Positions 1 to 8,526 of a DNA stretch of 64,000 bases are shown piece by piece. Positions within the stretch are counted from its first letter, which is position 1. Every line of letters starts with the position of its first letter. The translations under genes were made by a program, and so were the position numbers. Source of the stretch: [Clostridium] symbiosum ATCC 14940 (lineage in GTDB: Bacteria; Bacillota; Clostridia; Lachnospirales; Lachnospiraceae); assembly GCF_000466485.1 (NCBI RefSeq), contig NZ_KE992850.1:1-64000 (forward strand), read 5' to 3'. The notes under the pieces were generated by a model. It had not been told where the DNA came from, made no database searches, and worked only from the letters and a program-made list of their open reading frames with translations.

Positions 1-120
1 GGCCTGCGGCGGCGTCCTCACCTGCTTAACTAAAATATTATGCCGGGACTCGCAGAAAATCAAAATTTATGGTAAAGTATGTATGTGTGGAATTTTTTAA
101 AATAATAACGAGGTGAAGAT
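1..120. other. Upstream region of pepT with a short repeat
   Basis: Bases 1-30 share the string GGCGGCGTCCTCACCTGC followed by a TAAC-containing tail with bases 23817-23840, just upstream of the rplU promoter. This may be the end of a longer dispersed repeat that begins outside the window. The remaining bases are AT-rich and hold a GAGGTGA ribosome binding site just before the pepT ATG. I see no reliable promoter hexamers. Confidence 0.4.
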
Positions 121-1353
121 ATGAGCAAAGTAGCAGAACGTTTTCTGAAGTATGTCTCTTTTGACACGCAGTCAAAAGACGAGGAGGAACAGGTCCCCAG
201 CACGGAAAAACAGCTTGTTCTGGCAAAGGAACTGGTTAAGGAACTGGAGGAGATGGGTGCATCGGATGTACGCCTGAGTGAGCATGGCTATGTCTATGCC
301 ACAATCGAAGCCAACACTGAAAAGAATGTCCCCTCCCTGGGCTTTGTAGCCCATATGGATACGGCACCTGCCATGTCCGGCCGGGATGTGAAAGCCAGAA
401 TTGTGGAGAAATATGCCGGAGGAGATATTGTTCTGAATGAAGAGAAGCACATTGTGATGACGGTAAAGGATTTTCCGTTCATGGCCGACTGTGAGGGCCG
501 GGATTTAATTGTGACGGACGGTACGACTCTGCTGGGAGGCGATGATAAGGCAGGAGTTGCCGAGATTATGACGATGGCGGCCTGGCTTCTGGCGCATCCG
601 GAGATTCCCCACGGTACAATCCGAATTGGCTTTACCCCTGATGAGGAGGTTGGCAGAGGAGCTGATTTCTTTGATGTGGAAGGGTTCGGAGCGGATGTGG
701 CTTATACGGTGGACGGCGGTCCTCTGGGAGAGCTGGAATATGAGAATTTCAATGCGGCATCCGGAAAAGTCTACATTCATGGCGTTGGAATACATCCGGG
801 CGGGGCAAAGAACAAGATGAAAAGCGCACTTTTGATTGGAATGGAATTCCAAAGTCTTCTTCCCGCTTTTGAGAATCCGATGTATACGGACGGTTATGAG
901 GGATTTTTCCATCTGGATCAGTTTGCCGGAGACGTGGAGTATGCCAAGATGGATTATCTGATCCGTGACCATGATATGGATAAATTTACGCAGAAGAAGG
1001 AGCTGTTTGCTTCTGCCGCAGAGTTCCTGAATAAGAAATACGGTGAGGGAACCGTTGAGCTGAAGATAAAAGACTCCTATTACAATATGAAGGAAAAGAT
1101 TGAACCCTATAAGTACCTGATTGATATCGCGAAAGAGGCGATGGAGGAAGTGGGGATCACTCCCGAAGTATCACCAATCCGCGGAGGCACCGACGGAGCC
1201 AGACTGTCCTATATGGGCCTTCCGTGTCCCAACCTCTGCACAGGAGGTTACAATTTCCATGGCAAATTCGAGTTTATTCCGGTTCAGTCTATGGAGAAGG
1301 TGGTGGAGCTTTTGCTGACCATCGTAAGGAAGTTTGAGAAGATTGAAAAATAA
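121..1353 (+). CDS. pepT: Peptidase T (tripeptide aminopeptidase)
   Basis: Cytosolic zinc metallopeptidase (M20 family) that removes the N-terminal residue from tripeptides and feeds peptide-derived amino acids into metabolism. The 410-residue length is normal. Visible M20 features are AHMDTAP (H78, D80, metal binding and catalytic), LGGDDKAG (bridging Asp near residue 141), [11 protein letters not shown] (catalytic and metal-binding Glu pair near 175), and a late [10 protein letters not shown] segment with a C-terminal His (GYNFHGKFE). The ATG follows a GAGGTGA ribosome binding site. It is monocistronic: a strong terminator follows within 60 bases. Family assignment is secure; substrate preference is inferred from the family. 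Confidence 0.95.
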   Translation: MSKVAERFLKYVSFDTQSKDEEEQVPSTEKQLVLAKELVKELEEMGASDVRLSEHGYVYATIEANTEKNVPSLGFVAHMDTAPAMSGRDVKARIVEKYAGGDIVLNEEKHIVMTVKDFPFMADCEGRDLIVTDGTTLLGGDDKAGVAEIMTMAAWLLAHPEIPHGTIRIGFTPDEEVGRGADFFDVEGFGADVAYTVDGGPLGELEYENFNAASGKVYIHGVGIHPGGAKNKMKSALLIGMEFQSLLPAFENPMYTDGYEGFFHLDQFAGDVEYAKMDYLIRDHDMDKFTQKKELFASAAEFLNKKYGEGTVELKIKDSYYNMKEKIEPYKYLIDIAKEAMEEVGITPEVSPIRGGTDGARLSYMGLPCPNLCTGGYNFHGKFEFIPVQSMEKVVELLLTIVRKFEKIEK

Positions 1354-1377
1354 TATATAAGAATAGAAATCACACGG

Positions 1378-1413
1378 CTGCTCCGCATTATAGATTAATG
1401 AGGGGCAGTTTTT
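1378..1413 (+). terminator. Intrinsic terminator after pepT
   Basis: A 13-base stem (CTGCTCCGCATTA with TAATGAGGGGCAG, some wobble pairs), five-base loop, then a T-run. It ends pepT transcription. A REP-like palindrome follows directly. Confidence 0.8.
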
Positions 1414-1423
1414 CATTGAAGGC

Positions 1424-1454
1424 GGGGGCCTGTGTGCGGAGCGTGCAGGTTATC
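1424..1454 (+). repeat. REP-like palindrome, copy 1
   Basis: Member of a six-copy family in this window. The core pairs CCTGTGTGC with GCGTGCAGG around a GGA loop using wobble pairs, and the outer part continues into GGTTATCG. It lies between the pepT terminator and the AraC gene. Confidence 0.7.
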
Positions 1455-1534
1455 GTTTCATGGAAGAAGAGCAAGATTTCTTAAGACACGCATCCCATAA
1501 TCATATATACTAATCTGGCAAAAGGAGGTGTTGA

Positions 1535-2386
1535 ATGATGGACCGCATAGAGGAGGTGTCTCTGGCGATAGACTTTATTGAAGCAAATCTGACTGAAAGG
1601 CTTAATCTGGACCGGATTGCGGACGCAGTCCATTATTCCAAATACCACCTGCACCGGGTGTTTTCCGATACGGTCGGCCTGACGGTTCATGAGTACATGA
1701 AACGCAGGCAGCTGACAGAATCTGCAAAGCTGCTGGTCTTTTCTGAAAAGCCAATCGTGGATATTGCGCTTCTGTCGGGCTACAGGAGCCAGCAGGCATT
1801 TACGAGTGCATTCACGGCCATGTATAAAATGCCGCCGAATATGTACCGGGAAAACGAACGGTTTTATCCGCTGCAGCTTAGGTTTGATTTTGAAAGGAGT
1901 TATGAGATGCTGGACAGAACAGAAAGTGCCGGGTGGAAAATTACATTTGCCACCGAGGCAGAAATTCCGTGCTGGATGGAGCTGGTGAGGCTTGTGATAG
2001 ACGGATTCCCGTACCTGGACGAGGAGGAATATATCCGGGTTTTGAAGCAGAAAATAAGGACAAAACAGGCGCTGATTCTAAAGGACAGAGGGCTTGCCGC
2101 CGGTATCCTGCTGTTCTCCTATGAAAACGGCAGCATTGATTTTATGGGGAGTCACCCGCTTTACAGAAAGAGAGGGGTCCCCAAAGCACTTCTCGACAAG
2201 GTAATGGGTGAGCTTCTGAGAGGCAGAAAAGTTAGTATTACCACTTACCGGGAAGGTGACAAAGCAGATACCGGGTACCGTGACGAGATTAAGGAGCTTG
2301 GATTTGCTGAAGCGGAATTACTGGTCGAATACGGCTACCCGACCCAACGGTTTGTGATGGGACAGGAGGAAAGGCTTCATGAGTGA
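1535..2386 (+). CDS. AraC-family regulator fused to a GNAT-like domain
   Basis: 283 residues. The N-terminal ~100 residues form the AraC double helix-turn-helix: the first helix pair lies around LNLDRIADAVHYSKYHLHRVF and the second around PIVDIALLSGYRSQQAFTSAF, with a typical PxxYR end (MPPNMYRE). Residues ~125-280 resemble an acetyltransferase fold, with an acetyl-CoA-binding-like YRKRGVPKALLDKVM segment. A GNAT domain fused to an AraC regulator may act as an effector sensor or as a working acetyltransferase; the sequence does not decide. The start has AAAGGAGGTG seven bases upstream. The last 8 bases overlap the following helicase gene, so the two are translationally coupled. Confidence 0.85.
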   Translation: MMDRIEEVSLAIDFIEANLTERLNLDRIADAVHYSKYHLHRVFSDTVGLTVHEYMKRRQLTESAKLLVFSEKPIVDIALLSGYRSQQAFTSAFTAMYKMPPNMYRENERFYPLQLRFDFERSYEMLDRTESAGWKITFATEAEIPCWMELVRLVIDGFPYLDEEEYIRVLKQKIRTKQALILKDRGLAAGILLFSYENGSIDFMGSHPLYRKRGVPKALLDKVMGELLRGRKVSITTYREGDKADTGYRDEIKELGFAEAELLVEYGYPTQRFVMGQEERLHE

Positions 2387-4433
2387 CGGTATGACAGTCC
2401 CGTTTCCCGACGAGCTTCTGCATCTGGAAGAAATTAACATGAAGCTTAAGGAGGCCCTGGAGAAAGCGGAGGAATCCGTCAGGAAATCAGAACGGGAATA
2501 TATGGACACGAAACGGTATATGGTGGAACACCGGGGGGATATTGATCCTCATGAGATGTTTCAAAATGAGATGCTTCTGAAGCAGACGGACCGAAGCGGT
2601 GCCTTTGCGGTGGAGCGCCGCGACCGGATTGTAAAGATAAAAGAATCCCCTTATTTTGCCCGCATTGATTTCAGGGAAGAGTCCCGGAAGACAGAAGACA
2701 GATATTATATCGGGCGGTTTGCGTTCAATTATGAAAATCAACCGCTTATATTCGACTGGCGTGCCCCTATATCCGGCATGTTTTATGATTTCAATGTGGG
2801 AAAAGCCGGATTCCAGGCTCCGGACGGCCCTGTTTTCGGGGAGATAACACGCAAGCGGCAGTTCAAAATAAAAAACGGTCATATGGAATATGCGCTGGAG
2901 ACTTCCTCTCATGTGCAGGATGAGGTGCTTCAAAAAGAATTAAGCCAGACATCTGATGAAAAGATGAAATCAATCATTTCAACTATACAAAAGGAGCAGA
3001 ACCGGATTATCAGAAACGAAAAAGAAGGTACCATGATTATTCAGGGAGCAGCCGGTTCCGGAAAAACATCCATCGCCCTGCACCGGATAGCGTTCCTGCT
3101 TTACCGGTTTAAGGACAGGCTGAACGCTCGGAATGTGACAATCCTGTCCCCTAACCGTGTCTTCGGCGATTACATCTCAAATGTAATACCGGAGCTTGGG
3201 GAGGAGCCGATTTTCGAACTTAATCTGTCGGAGCTTGCGAAGATTCAGCTTGAAGGTTTGATTGAATTTGAACCTGATAAAGATCCGCTTGAGCGGCAGG
3301 ATGAAGCGTGGGCGCAGAGAGTGCAGTTTAAATCAACGATGGAATTTGTTTCCATGATGGATCGGTACATAGAACAATTGCCGGACTTGATTTTCAAACC
3401 CGCCGATTTCGTTTTCGGCAGCTTTACCGCTGAAGGAGAATGGATAATGAAACGTTTTCGCGCGTATAGCAAATATCCTGTCAGAAAGCGGCTTTTGATG
3501 GTTGCTGAAGATATCCGTGACCGCTACGAAACGGAGGCTGTTATGGAGGCTGAAGGCGCCCCGCTGCGGACCAGGACGGTAGCAAAAAGCCTGGGTTCCA
3601 TGCTTACAATGAAAAATACGCTTGCCGTATATAAGGACTTTTATAAAAGAACTGGGAACCGGTCAATGCTTGTCATGCCGTTTAAAAAGACCCTCGAATG
3701 GGCCGACGTTTATCCCTTTCTCTATCTTCATTCCGTGATCGAGGGAGTGAAGGAAAGCAGTCTTACGAAACATCTGGTGGTGGATGAGATGCAGGATTAC
3801 ACGCCGGTTCAGTATGCGGCCCTAAACCGCATGTTCCCCTGCCAGAAAACGATACTCGGGGATTTCGGACAATTTATCAATCCCAACCATTTGCACAGTC
3901 TGGCGGATCTTCAGGAGCTATATAAAGAAGCGGAGTTTGTGGAGCTTAACAAAAGCTACCGTTCGACCTATGAGATTATCTCCTTCGCGAAGCGCATTCA
4001 GGAAGTGGCGGCTTTAGAGCCGGTTGAACGCCATGGGGAACAGCCGGAACTAATCGCGTGCCAGGACACAGTGGAAGAAATCAGAGTGATCAAAGAGGCA
4101 ATCCAAAAATTCCGGAAGGGAGGCAGCGCTTCACTTGGAATCATTTTAAAAACAAACATATTGGCAGGAGCATTATATAATGAGCTGGGCGGATCGTGTG
4201 AAGCAAATCTGCTCACGCCGGAGAGCTCGGTTTTTCGAAACGGAGTCACCATAACTTCGGTTCAAATGTCAAAAGGTCTGGAATTTGATGAAGTTCTAAT
4301 CCCCCAGGCGGATGACAGAACATATTCATCCCGCTATGACAGAAGTCTTTTGTATATTGCCTGTACACGCGCCATGCATAGGCTGACACTCACATATACA
4401 GGCAGAATAACGCCGCTGGCTGTTCTGAAATAA
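2379..4433 (+). CDS. HelD-type superfamily 1 helicase (RNA polymerase recycling factor-like)
   Basis: 684 residues. An N-terminal antiparallel coiled-coil arm (~15-50) is followed by a FDWRAPISGMFYD segment typical of HelD (~125-137), then a UvrD-like motor. Walker A is GAAGSGKTS (223-231), Walker B is VVDEMQDYTPVQY, motif III/IV contains GDFGQFINP, and C-terminal motifs include TSVQMSKGLEFDEV and YIACTRAMHRL. HelD proteins bind RNA polymerase and release stalled complexes; some confer rifamycin tolerance. That role is family knowledge, not seen here. The ATG sits inside the end of the AraC-GNAT gene with GGAGGAAAGG upstream. No gene-specific terminator is obvious. Confidence 0.9.
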   Translation: MSDGMTVPFPDELLHLEEINMKLKEALEKAEESVRKSEREYMDTKRYMVEHRGDIDPHEMFQNEMLLKQTDRSGAFAVERRDRIVKIKESPYFARIDFREESRKTEDRYYIGRFAFNYENQPLIFDWRAPISGMFYDFNVGKAGFQAPDGPVFGEITRKRQFKIKNGHMEYALETSSHVQDEVLQKELSQTSDEKMKSIISTIQKEQNRIIRNEKEGTMIIQGAAGSGKTSIALHRIAFLLYRFKDRLNARNVTILSPNRVFGDYISNVIPELGEEPIFELNLSELAKIQLEGLIEFEPDKDPLERQDEAWAQRVQFKSTMEFVSMMDRYIEQLPDLIFKPADFVFGSFTAEGEWIMKRFRAYSKYPVRKRLLMVAEDIRDRYETEAVMEAEGAPLRTRTVAKSLGSMLTMKNTLAVYKDFYKRTGNRSMLVMPFKKTLEWADVYPFLYLHSVIEGVKESSLTKHLVVDEMQDYTPVQYAALNRMFPCQKTILGDFGQFINPNHLHSLADLQELYKEAEFVELNKSYRSTYEIISFAKRIQEVAALEPVERHGEQPELIACQDTVEEIRVIKEAIQKFRKGGSASLGIILKTNILAGALYNELGGSCEANLLTPESSVFRNGVTITSVQMSKGLEFDEVLIPQADDRTYSSRYDRSLLYIACTRAMHRLTLTYTGRITPLAVLK

Positions 4434-4530
4434 ATGCTGTTCGGAAAACACTCTGTTTCCACGCTCTCGGAATTGTGGTAGAATGGAAGAAAGCAGAATG
4501 ATAAATATGAATTTGAGGGAGATAAAGATA

Positions 4531-5016
4531 ATGGCAAAAGAAAAAGGTTCATTCAAGGAGTTTCTTTCGGCAGTTGCACCAGAATACCAAGCGTTTGTCA
4601 AGAAACTTGATAACAAACTTATGGAACAGGGCTGTGAACTCGTCATCAAAGAAGCGAAAAGCGGTTATACCGCTTCATATCGACTAGAGAAGAAAACAGT
4701 AATGAACTGGGTATTTCGCAAGTCGGGCATTCTGGCACGGATTTATGGCGACAATGCGGGCAGATATGAAGATATCATCGCTTCCCTGCCTGCCGATATG
4801 CAGAAGAAAATGACTACTTCCCGTGACTGCAAGAGACTTATTGATCCAAATGCTTGCAGCGATACCTGTGTGAAAGGTTTTGTTTATACCTTGAATGGCA
4901 ACGCGCATAAAAAATGCCGGAATGATGGAATGTTTTTCCTGCTTACAAATGAAACAGCGGAGCATATAGCGAAACTGATTTGCGCAGAGGTTAATGTGCG
5001 TAAGGCAGCTTCATAG
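4531..5016 (+). CDS. Conserved hypothetical protein, Cys-containing, 161 aa
   Basis: Start chosen at 4531 (MAKEKGSF), preceded by GAGGGAG at suitable spacing; an upstream ATG at 4483 would add 16 residues with a poorer site. The protein is soluble with no signal or membrane segment. It carries a mid-protein SRDCKRLIDPNACSDTC cluster and a late KKCRNDG, giving four closely placed cysteines that could bind a metal or serve redox. I do not recognise a function. It follows the helicase by about 100 bases and precedes an NTF2-like gene. Confidence 0.65.
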   Translation: MAKEKGSFKEFLSAVAPEYQAFVKKLDNKLMEQGCELVIKEAKSGYTASYRLEKKTVMNWVFRKSGILARIYGDNAGRYEDIIASLPADMQKKMTTSRDCKRLIDPNACSDTCVKGFVYTLNGNAHKKCRNDGMFFLLTNETAEHIAKLICAEVNVRKAAS

Positions 5017-5048
5017 CAGCGAATTTGAAGTTGTATGGAGGGTATGGC

Positions 5049-5417
5049 GTGAAGCAAGATACTGTAATGAAATTTGTGGAAGCAATTAACACTCAAAATA
5101 TGCCGCTTATTATTGATATGATGTCAGAAGATTTCCATTTCATTGATACCTATGGTAATAAAGAAAATAAGGAACAAATGAAAACAGGATGGAAAGGGTA
5201 TTTTGATTGGTTTCCTGATTATCTTATTGAAGTTTTTGATTATATTGAAAGTGATAAGTTTTCTATGATTATAGGTAAAGCAAGTGCTTCATATATGGGA
5301 ATCAAAGAAAAGTATTGGGAATTTCCTGCTTGTTGGAAAGTGATTGTTAATGGAAATCAGATTCAAACATGGCAAGTATTTTGTGATTCCAAAAAGCAAT
5401 TAGATTCGATGAAGTAA
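5049..5417 (+). CDS. SnoaL/NTF2-like small protein
   Basis: 122 residues from a GTG start at 5049 with GGAGGG six bases upstream; a TTG at 5025 lacks such a site. The pattern (VEAINTQNMPLIIDMMSEDFHFIDTYG, then GKASASYMG, then a WKVIVNGNQIQTWQVFCD end) fits the cone-shaped NTF2/SnoaL fold used by ketosteroid-isomerase-like and polyketide-cyclase-like proteins. Substrate unknown. The gene is clearly more AT-rich than pepT or the helicase, which suggests recent acquisition together with the palindrome-rich stretch after it. Confidence 0.7.
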   Translation: MKQDTVMKFVEAINTQNMPLIIDMMSEDFHFIDTYGNKENKEQMKTGWKGYFDWFPDYLIEVFDYIESDKFSMIIGKASASYMGIKEKYWEFPACWKVIVNGNQIQTWQVFCDSKKQLDSMK

Positions 5418-5567
5418 ATTCTAGTTTATCTAGGAGTTGGCAAGGCTGAAATCGTGGATAAGTACCAGCCGGGAGCGCATGCCAAAACCGCCGGTGTCCT
5501 GCAAGCAGACGAAGCTTCGTTATAGCAGGCTGACAGAGGAAGATAACAACGGCTGATCCGGAAACCC

Positions 5568-5604
5568 ATTGAGAGGGCTACGGTATAGCCGTGGCCTTCT
5601 CAAT
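5568..5604. repeat. Long inverted repeat
   Basis: ATTGAGAGGGCT pairs with GGCCTTCTCAAT (two wobble pairs) and encloses an inner ACGG/CCGT stem, giving an almost fully paired 37-base hairpin. It has no T-run of its own. It sits directly before the terminator and may be a structure carried by a former mobile element. Confidence 0.6.
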
Positions 5605-5610
5605 GCAAAA

Positions 5611-5647
5611 GAAGGGCTATCAGCTTACCGCCGATAGCCCTTCTTTT
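5611..5647. terminator. Bidirectional intrinsic terminator
   Basis: Perfect 11-base stem GAAGGGCTATC / GATAGCCCTTC with an 11-base loop, followed by TTTT on the plus strand and preceded by AAAA, so it can end transcription from both sides. It serves the NTF2-like gene (+) and the double-HTH regulator (-). Confidence 0.8.
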
Positions 5648-5729
5648 GTTATCACATTCCGCTTGCCGACTGCCCAATCTGAATGTTCTTCAACACTTGC
5701 TTATTGTGTGTCAGCCTTCAGGTCCGTCA

Positions 5730-7184
5730 TCAGAAAGATAAATTAAAATCACGCAGCGCCAGCGGCGAAACATTCCCGATGCCGAGCTTTTCCAGCTCCG
5801 CTGACGCAAATCTTAATTCTGAAAAAATAAATTCCTCCAGATGGGCCGATAAACCTTCAACATCGGATTGCTCCAGACACTCCATAAACGTATCAAGATA
5901 CGCAATACAGGCAGTACGGCGCGCCTGATCCGTAATGATGCTGCGCAGCGGATATCCCCATAATAGCTGTTGGTACAGTTCAGTGTATATATTTCGGATT
6001 GCCTGGTAAGGAGCCATGTGCGTGAAGAGCTCAAGAATGCCGTAGGAAGCCAGTTCCTGCCGTCCAAGCCGCTGCAGTAATTTCAGCCGTTCCATAACAA
6101 GGGCCCGGTCGGCGGGGGTAAAAGCGGCAGCAGTGATTCTCGATACTTCACGGCAGGACAGGGCAATAATCTGCATGCTTTGTGCATAGTCCAGAAGACG
6201 CCTTTGCAAAACAGGGTTGGTAAAGTCACAGTTTTCCGCTATTTCTTCTTGTGGGAGAATCTGTGTTCCCAGACCGTTGAAGGATTTCGTAACGCCGATA
6301 CTGTTAAGCAGTGTCAGAGTCCTTCTGATTGTGCTGACGGAAACCTGCCGTTCCTTTGCCAGTCTTTCAAGGGAAGGAAGAAAGGTTCCGGCCGGATAAA
6401 TTTCCCGGTTGATGGCCTTCAAAAGCTCCATGCCGAGTGAGTAACAGCGCTGGGTTGCTTTTTTGTAGCTTGTCCATTGAAAGGGGATCTGCTGTTCCGG
6501 AGCCTGCACTGTGATTTTGCTGTCATAGAAACTGCACAAAGCACGGGAAAGCTGCTCCTGAAAGGTTTCTATGGATGAACGGAGTGCGGCCCAGTCTTTC
6601 TGACGGCACAGCCGGATCATATACAACAGGGAATTATCACCCTCATACCGTCTTGCAGTAAACCTGATGCTGAAGAGTGGGGCCTGAAAGAACATAAAGA
6701 TCTGCCAAACCATGCGCATGAGAAGCTCATTTTGAAGAGAACCGTAAATAAGCTGCAGGTGGCGGATCATTCTGTAGGGCGGGAGAATATCCGTACGGAG
6801 AGCCAGAGCCTCCATCTGATCCAGGGTTTCCGGTGAAGCCTTTTTGAAACCAACCCACTGGGCATAGCTTAACAGCGGACGCATGGAGCGGCTCAATTCA
6901 ATCAGAGCATCTTTTCTGATGGCATAGAAGTTCTGTATATGGCGGTCGGTATCCTCTGTGTCATAGCAGACCTTCACCAATGCGCCCACGCTTCTGGAAA
7001 GGGTGATATAGCCATCATGTTTCAGACGCAGGTAGGCCGAACGGACAGTATCGGTAGAAACTAAAAATAGCTGGCTGGCTTCCTCTATGGTTGGTAGCTG
7101 CTCTTCAAAGCGGTACACTCCAAACTCTATCTGCACAGCCAGAGTTTTATAAATAATCTGCTGCAATTCCATTTCATTTTCCAA
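5730..7184 (-). CDS. Regulator with two GntR-type helix-turn-helix domains
   Basis: 484 residues from a TTG at 7184 with GGAGGAG about eight bases upstream; the ATG at 7172 is too far from it. A first winged helix lies near residues 8-75 (EASQLFLVSTDTVRSAYLRL, then HDGYITLSRSVGALV). A second lies in the middle of the protein (YPAGTFLPSLERLAKERQ, then STIRRTLTLLNSIGV and a GLGTQIL wing). The rest is helical and unrecognised. A single chain with two GntR-like DNA-binding domains could bind two half-sites without dimerising. It is transcribed divergently from the XRE gene across a 214-base spacer. Regulon unknown. Confidence 0.75.
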   Translation of the reverse strand: MENEMELQQIIYKTLAVQIEFGVYRFEEQLPTIEEASQLFLVSTDTVRSAYLRLKHDGYITLSRSVGALVKVCYDTEDTDRHIQNFYAIRKDALIELSRSMRPLLSYAQWVGFKKASPETLDQMEALALRTDILPPYRMIRHLQLIYGSLQNELLMRMVWQIFMFFQAPLFSIRFTARRYEGDNSLLYMIRLCRQKDWAALRSSIETFQEQLSRALCSFYDSKITVQAPEQQIPFQWTSYKKATQRCYSLGMELLKAINREIYPAGTFLPSLERLAKERQVSVSTIRRTLTLLNSIGVTKSFNGLGTQILPQEEIAENCDFTNPVLQRRLLDYAQSMQIIALSCREVSRITAAAFTPADRALVMERLKLLQRLGRQELASYGILELFTHMAPYQAIRNIYTELYQQLLWGYPLRSIITDQARRTACIAYLDTFMECLEQSDVEGLSAHLEEFIFSELRFASAELEKLGIGNVSPLALRDFNLSF

Positions 7185-7335
7185 TTTCTGCTCCTCCTGT
7201 CGTATAACTAAATTGGTATGCCAGCTATAATATAACATTTTTTTGCGGCGAGTACCACCTTATTTGAGCAGCGGAACTATTCGAAGATTTTATGTATCGT
7301 TACGGTTGATTTTGAGGATGTAAAGTTAATAATGA

Positions 7336-7369
7336 CTCCATTGTGGAGGAACGGTCTTTTGGTTATACT
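7336..7369 (+). promoter_or_regulatory. Putative promoter and operator of the XRE operon
   Basis: TATACT (7364-7369) lies 17 bases after a weak TTGTGG (7341-7346). A perfect CTCCA-TTG-TGGAG palindrome (7336-7348) covers the -35 region, a natural position for autorepression by the XRE protein encoded just downstream. Confidence 0.5.
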
Positions 7370-7398
7370 TAAATCAAATAAACCGAAAGGAAGATACG

Positions 7399-8526
7399 AT
7401 GAAAGAACTGAATATAGCCCGGCAGATTATTAGAAAGAGAAGGGAGAGGGGCATTACACAGGCAGCGCTGGCTGCTCATATGGGAGTGTCCAAAGCTTCC
7501 GTCTCAAAATGGGAGACCGGACAGAGCTATCCGGATATTACACTGCTTCCGGGACTGGCCTCGTATTTCAATATGAGCATCGATGAACTGATGGGCTGTT
7601 CGATGCAGATGACGGAGGAGGAAATACAGGAACTGTTCAGCCGTCTTGCCCGGGAATTCTCTCAGGAAAACGCAGAACTTCTTCTGGAAGAATGTCGAGA
7701 TGTGCTTTACCGCTACTCCTCCTGTTTCCCTGTTCTGTTGAGAATGGTTCTCTTTTATCTTAATCACAGCGGCATACTACCGGAGGAGCGTGCAAAAGAA
7801 CTTCTCGAGGAGGCCCTCGCCCTGTGCCGCCGGATCGGACTGGAATGCGAAGATATTTTTATCAGAAAACAGGCTGTCGGGCTTGAAGCTGCTTGTCAGC
7901 TATTGCTGGACCGACCTGAAAAAGTATTGGAGCTGCTGGGCCCTGACGCGGCGGTATTGTCGGAGGATGAGAGTCTCATTGCCCTGGCCTATCAAAACCT
8001 TGGAGATACCGGAAAAGCCAAACGGGTCATACAGGTCAGTATTTATCAGCACGTGAATGCGGCAGCCGCCCATCTTGTTTCTTATCTTTTTTTAAATTCC
8101 GGCAATCCGGAGTTGTTTGAAGAAACCTGGAACCGGTTTTTGCTGCTCTGTGAGAACTTTAACCTGGAGCAGTTAAATCCTGCGATTGTACTCCGGGCCT
8201 GTATAATTGCAGCCGGTGTCTACAGTATGGAGGGAAACAGCAGGAAAGCATATGAATTGCTGGAGCATTTTGCAGATATCAAATGCTCGGCAACAGATAT
8301 GGCCCGGCTCGGGGGAGACGGATTTTTTGATGAGGTGGAAAACTGGCTGGCAGCGAAAAAAATGGACAGTACATCGATGAAAAGCCGGCGGGCAATCCAG
8401 AATGAGCTTCTGACCGGGCTTTTGGACGAACTGGCGTTTGAACCGCTCAGAAACGAGCCGGAATTTCAGGCTGTCCTGCGCCGTTTGAAGGATGGGCGGC
8501 AGCAGCGGGAAAAGGAGGAGACATGA
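7399..8526 (+). CDS. XRE-family transcriptional regulator with helical C-terminal domain
   Basis: 375 residues. The N-terminal HTH_3 domain (~8-62) reads RERGITQAALAAHMGVSKAS then WETGQSYPDI; the remaining ~300 residues are alpha-helical with a TPR-like look. This resembles cytoplasmic regulators whose repeat domain senses a peptide or protein partner. GAAAGGAAG precedes the ATG. The stop overlaps the next start (ATGA), so it is co-translated with a membrane protein carrying an HExxH motif; the pair probably works together, with the membrane protein possibly acting on or signalling to the regulator (inference). Confidence 0.85.
   Translation: MKELNIARQIIRKRRERGITQAALAAHMGVSKASVSKWETGQSYPDITLLPGLASYFNMSIDELMGCSMQMTEEEIQELFSRLAREFSQENAELLLEECRDVLYRYSSCFPVLLRMVLFYLNHSGILPEERAKELLEEALALCRRIGLECEDIFIRKQAVGLEAACQLLLDRPEKVLELLGPDAAVLSEDESLIALAYQNLGDTGKAKRVIQVSIYQHVNAAAAHLVSYLFLNSGNPELFEETWNRFLLLCENFNLEQLNPAIVLRACIIAAGVYSMEGNSRKAYELLEHFADIKCSATDMARLGGDGFFDEVENWLAAKKMDSTSMKSRRAIQNELLTGLLDELAFEPLRNEPEFQAVLRRLKDGRQQREKEET

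Larger units (their letters stand above)
5418..5729. other. Gene-free stretch with relic reading frames and two hairpins
   Basis: About 310 bases between convergent genes. Bases ~5430-5530 can be read as the ends of possible proteins in two plus frames with no start, which suggests a relic 3' end of a lost or mobile gene. Then come a long hairpin (5568-5604) and a strong bidirectional terminator (5611-5643). I cannot assign the relic to a family. Confidence 0.4.

Noticed and set aside
1424-1454. CRISPR-like repeats
   Set aside because: The repeated palindromes are scattered 3-35 kb apart, not in a regular array, and no cas gene is present.
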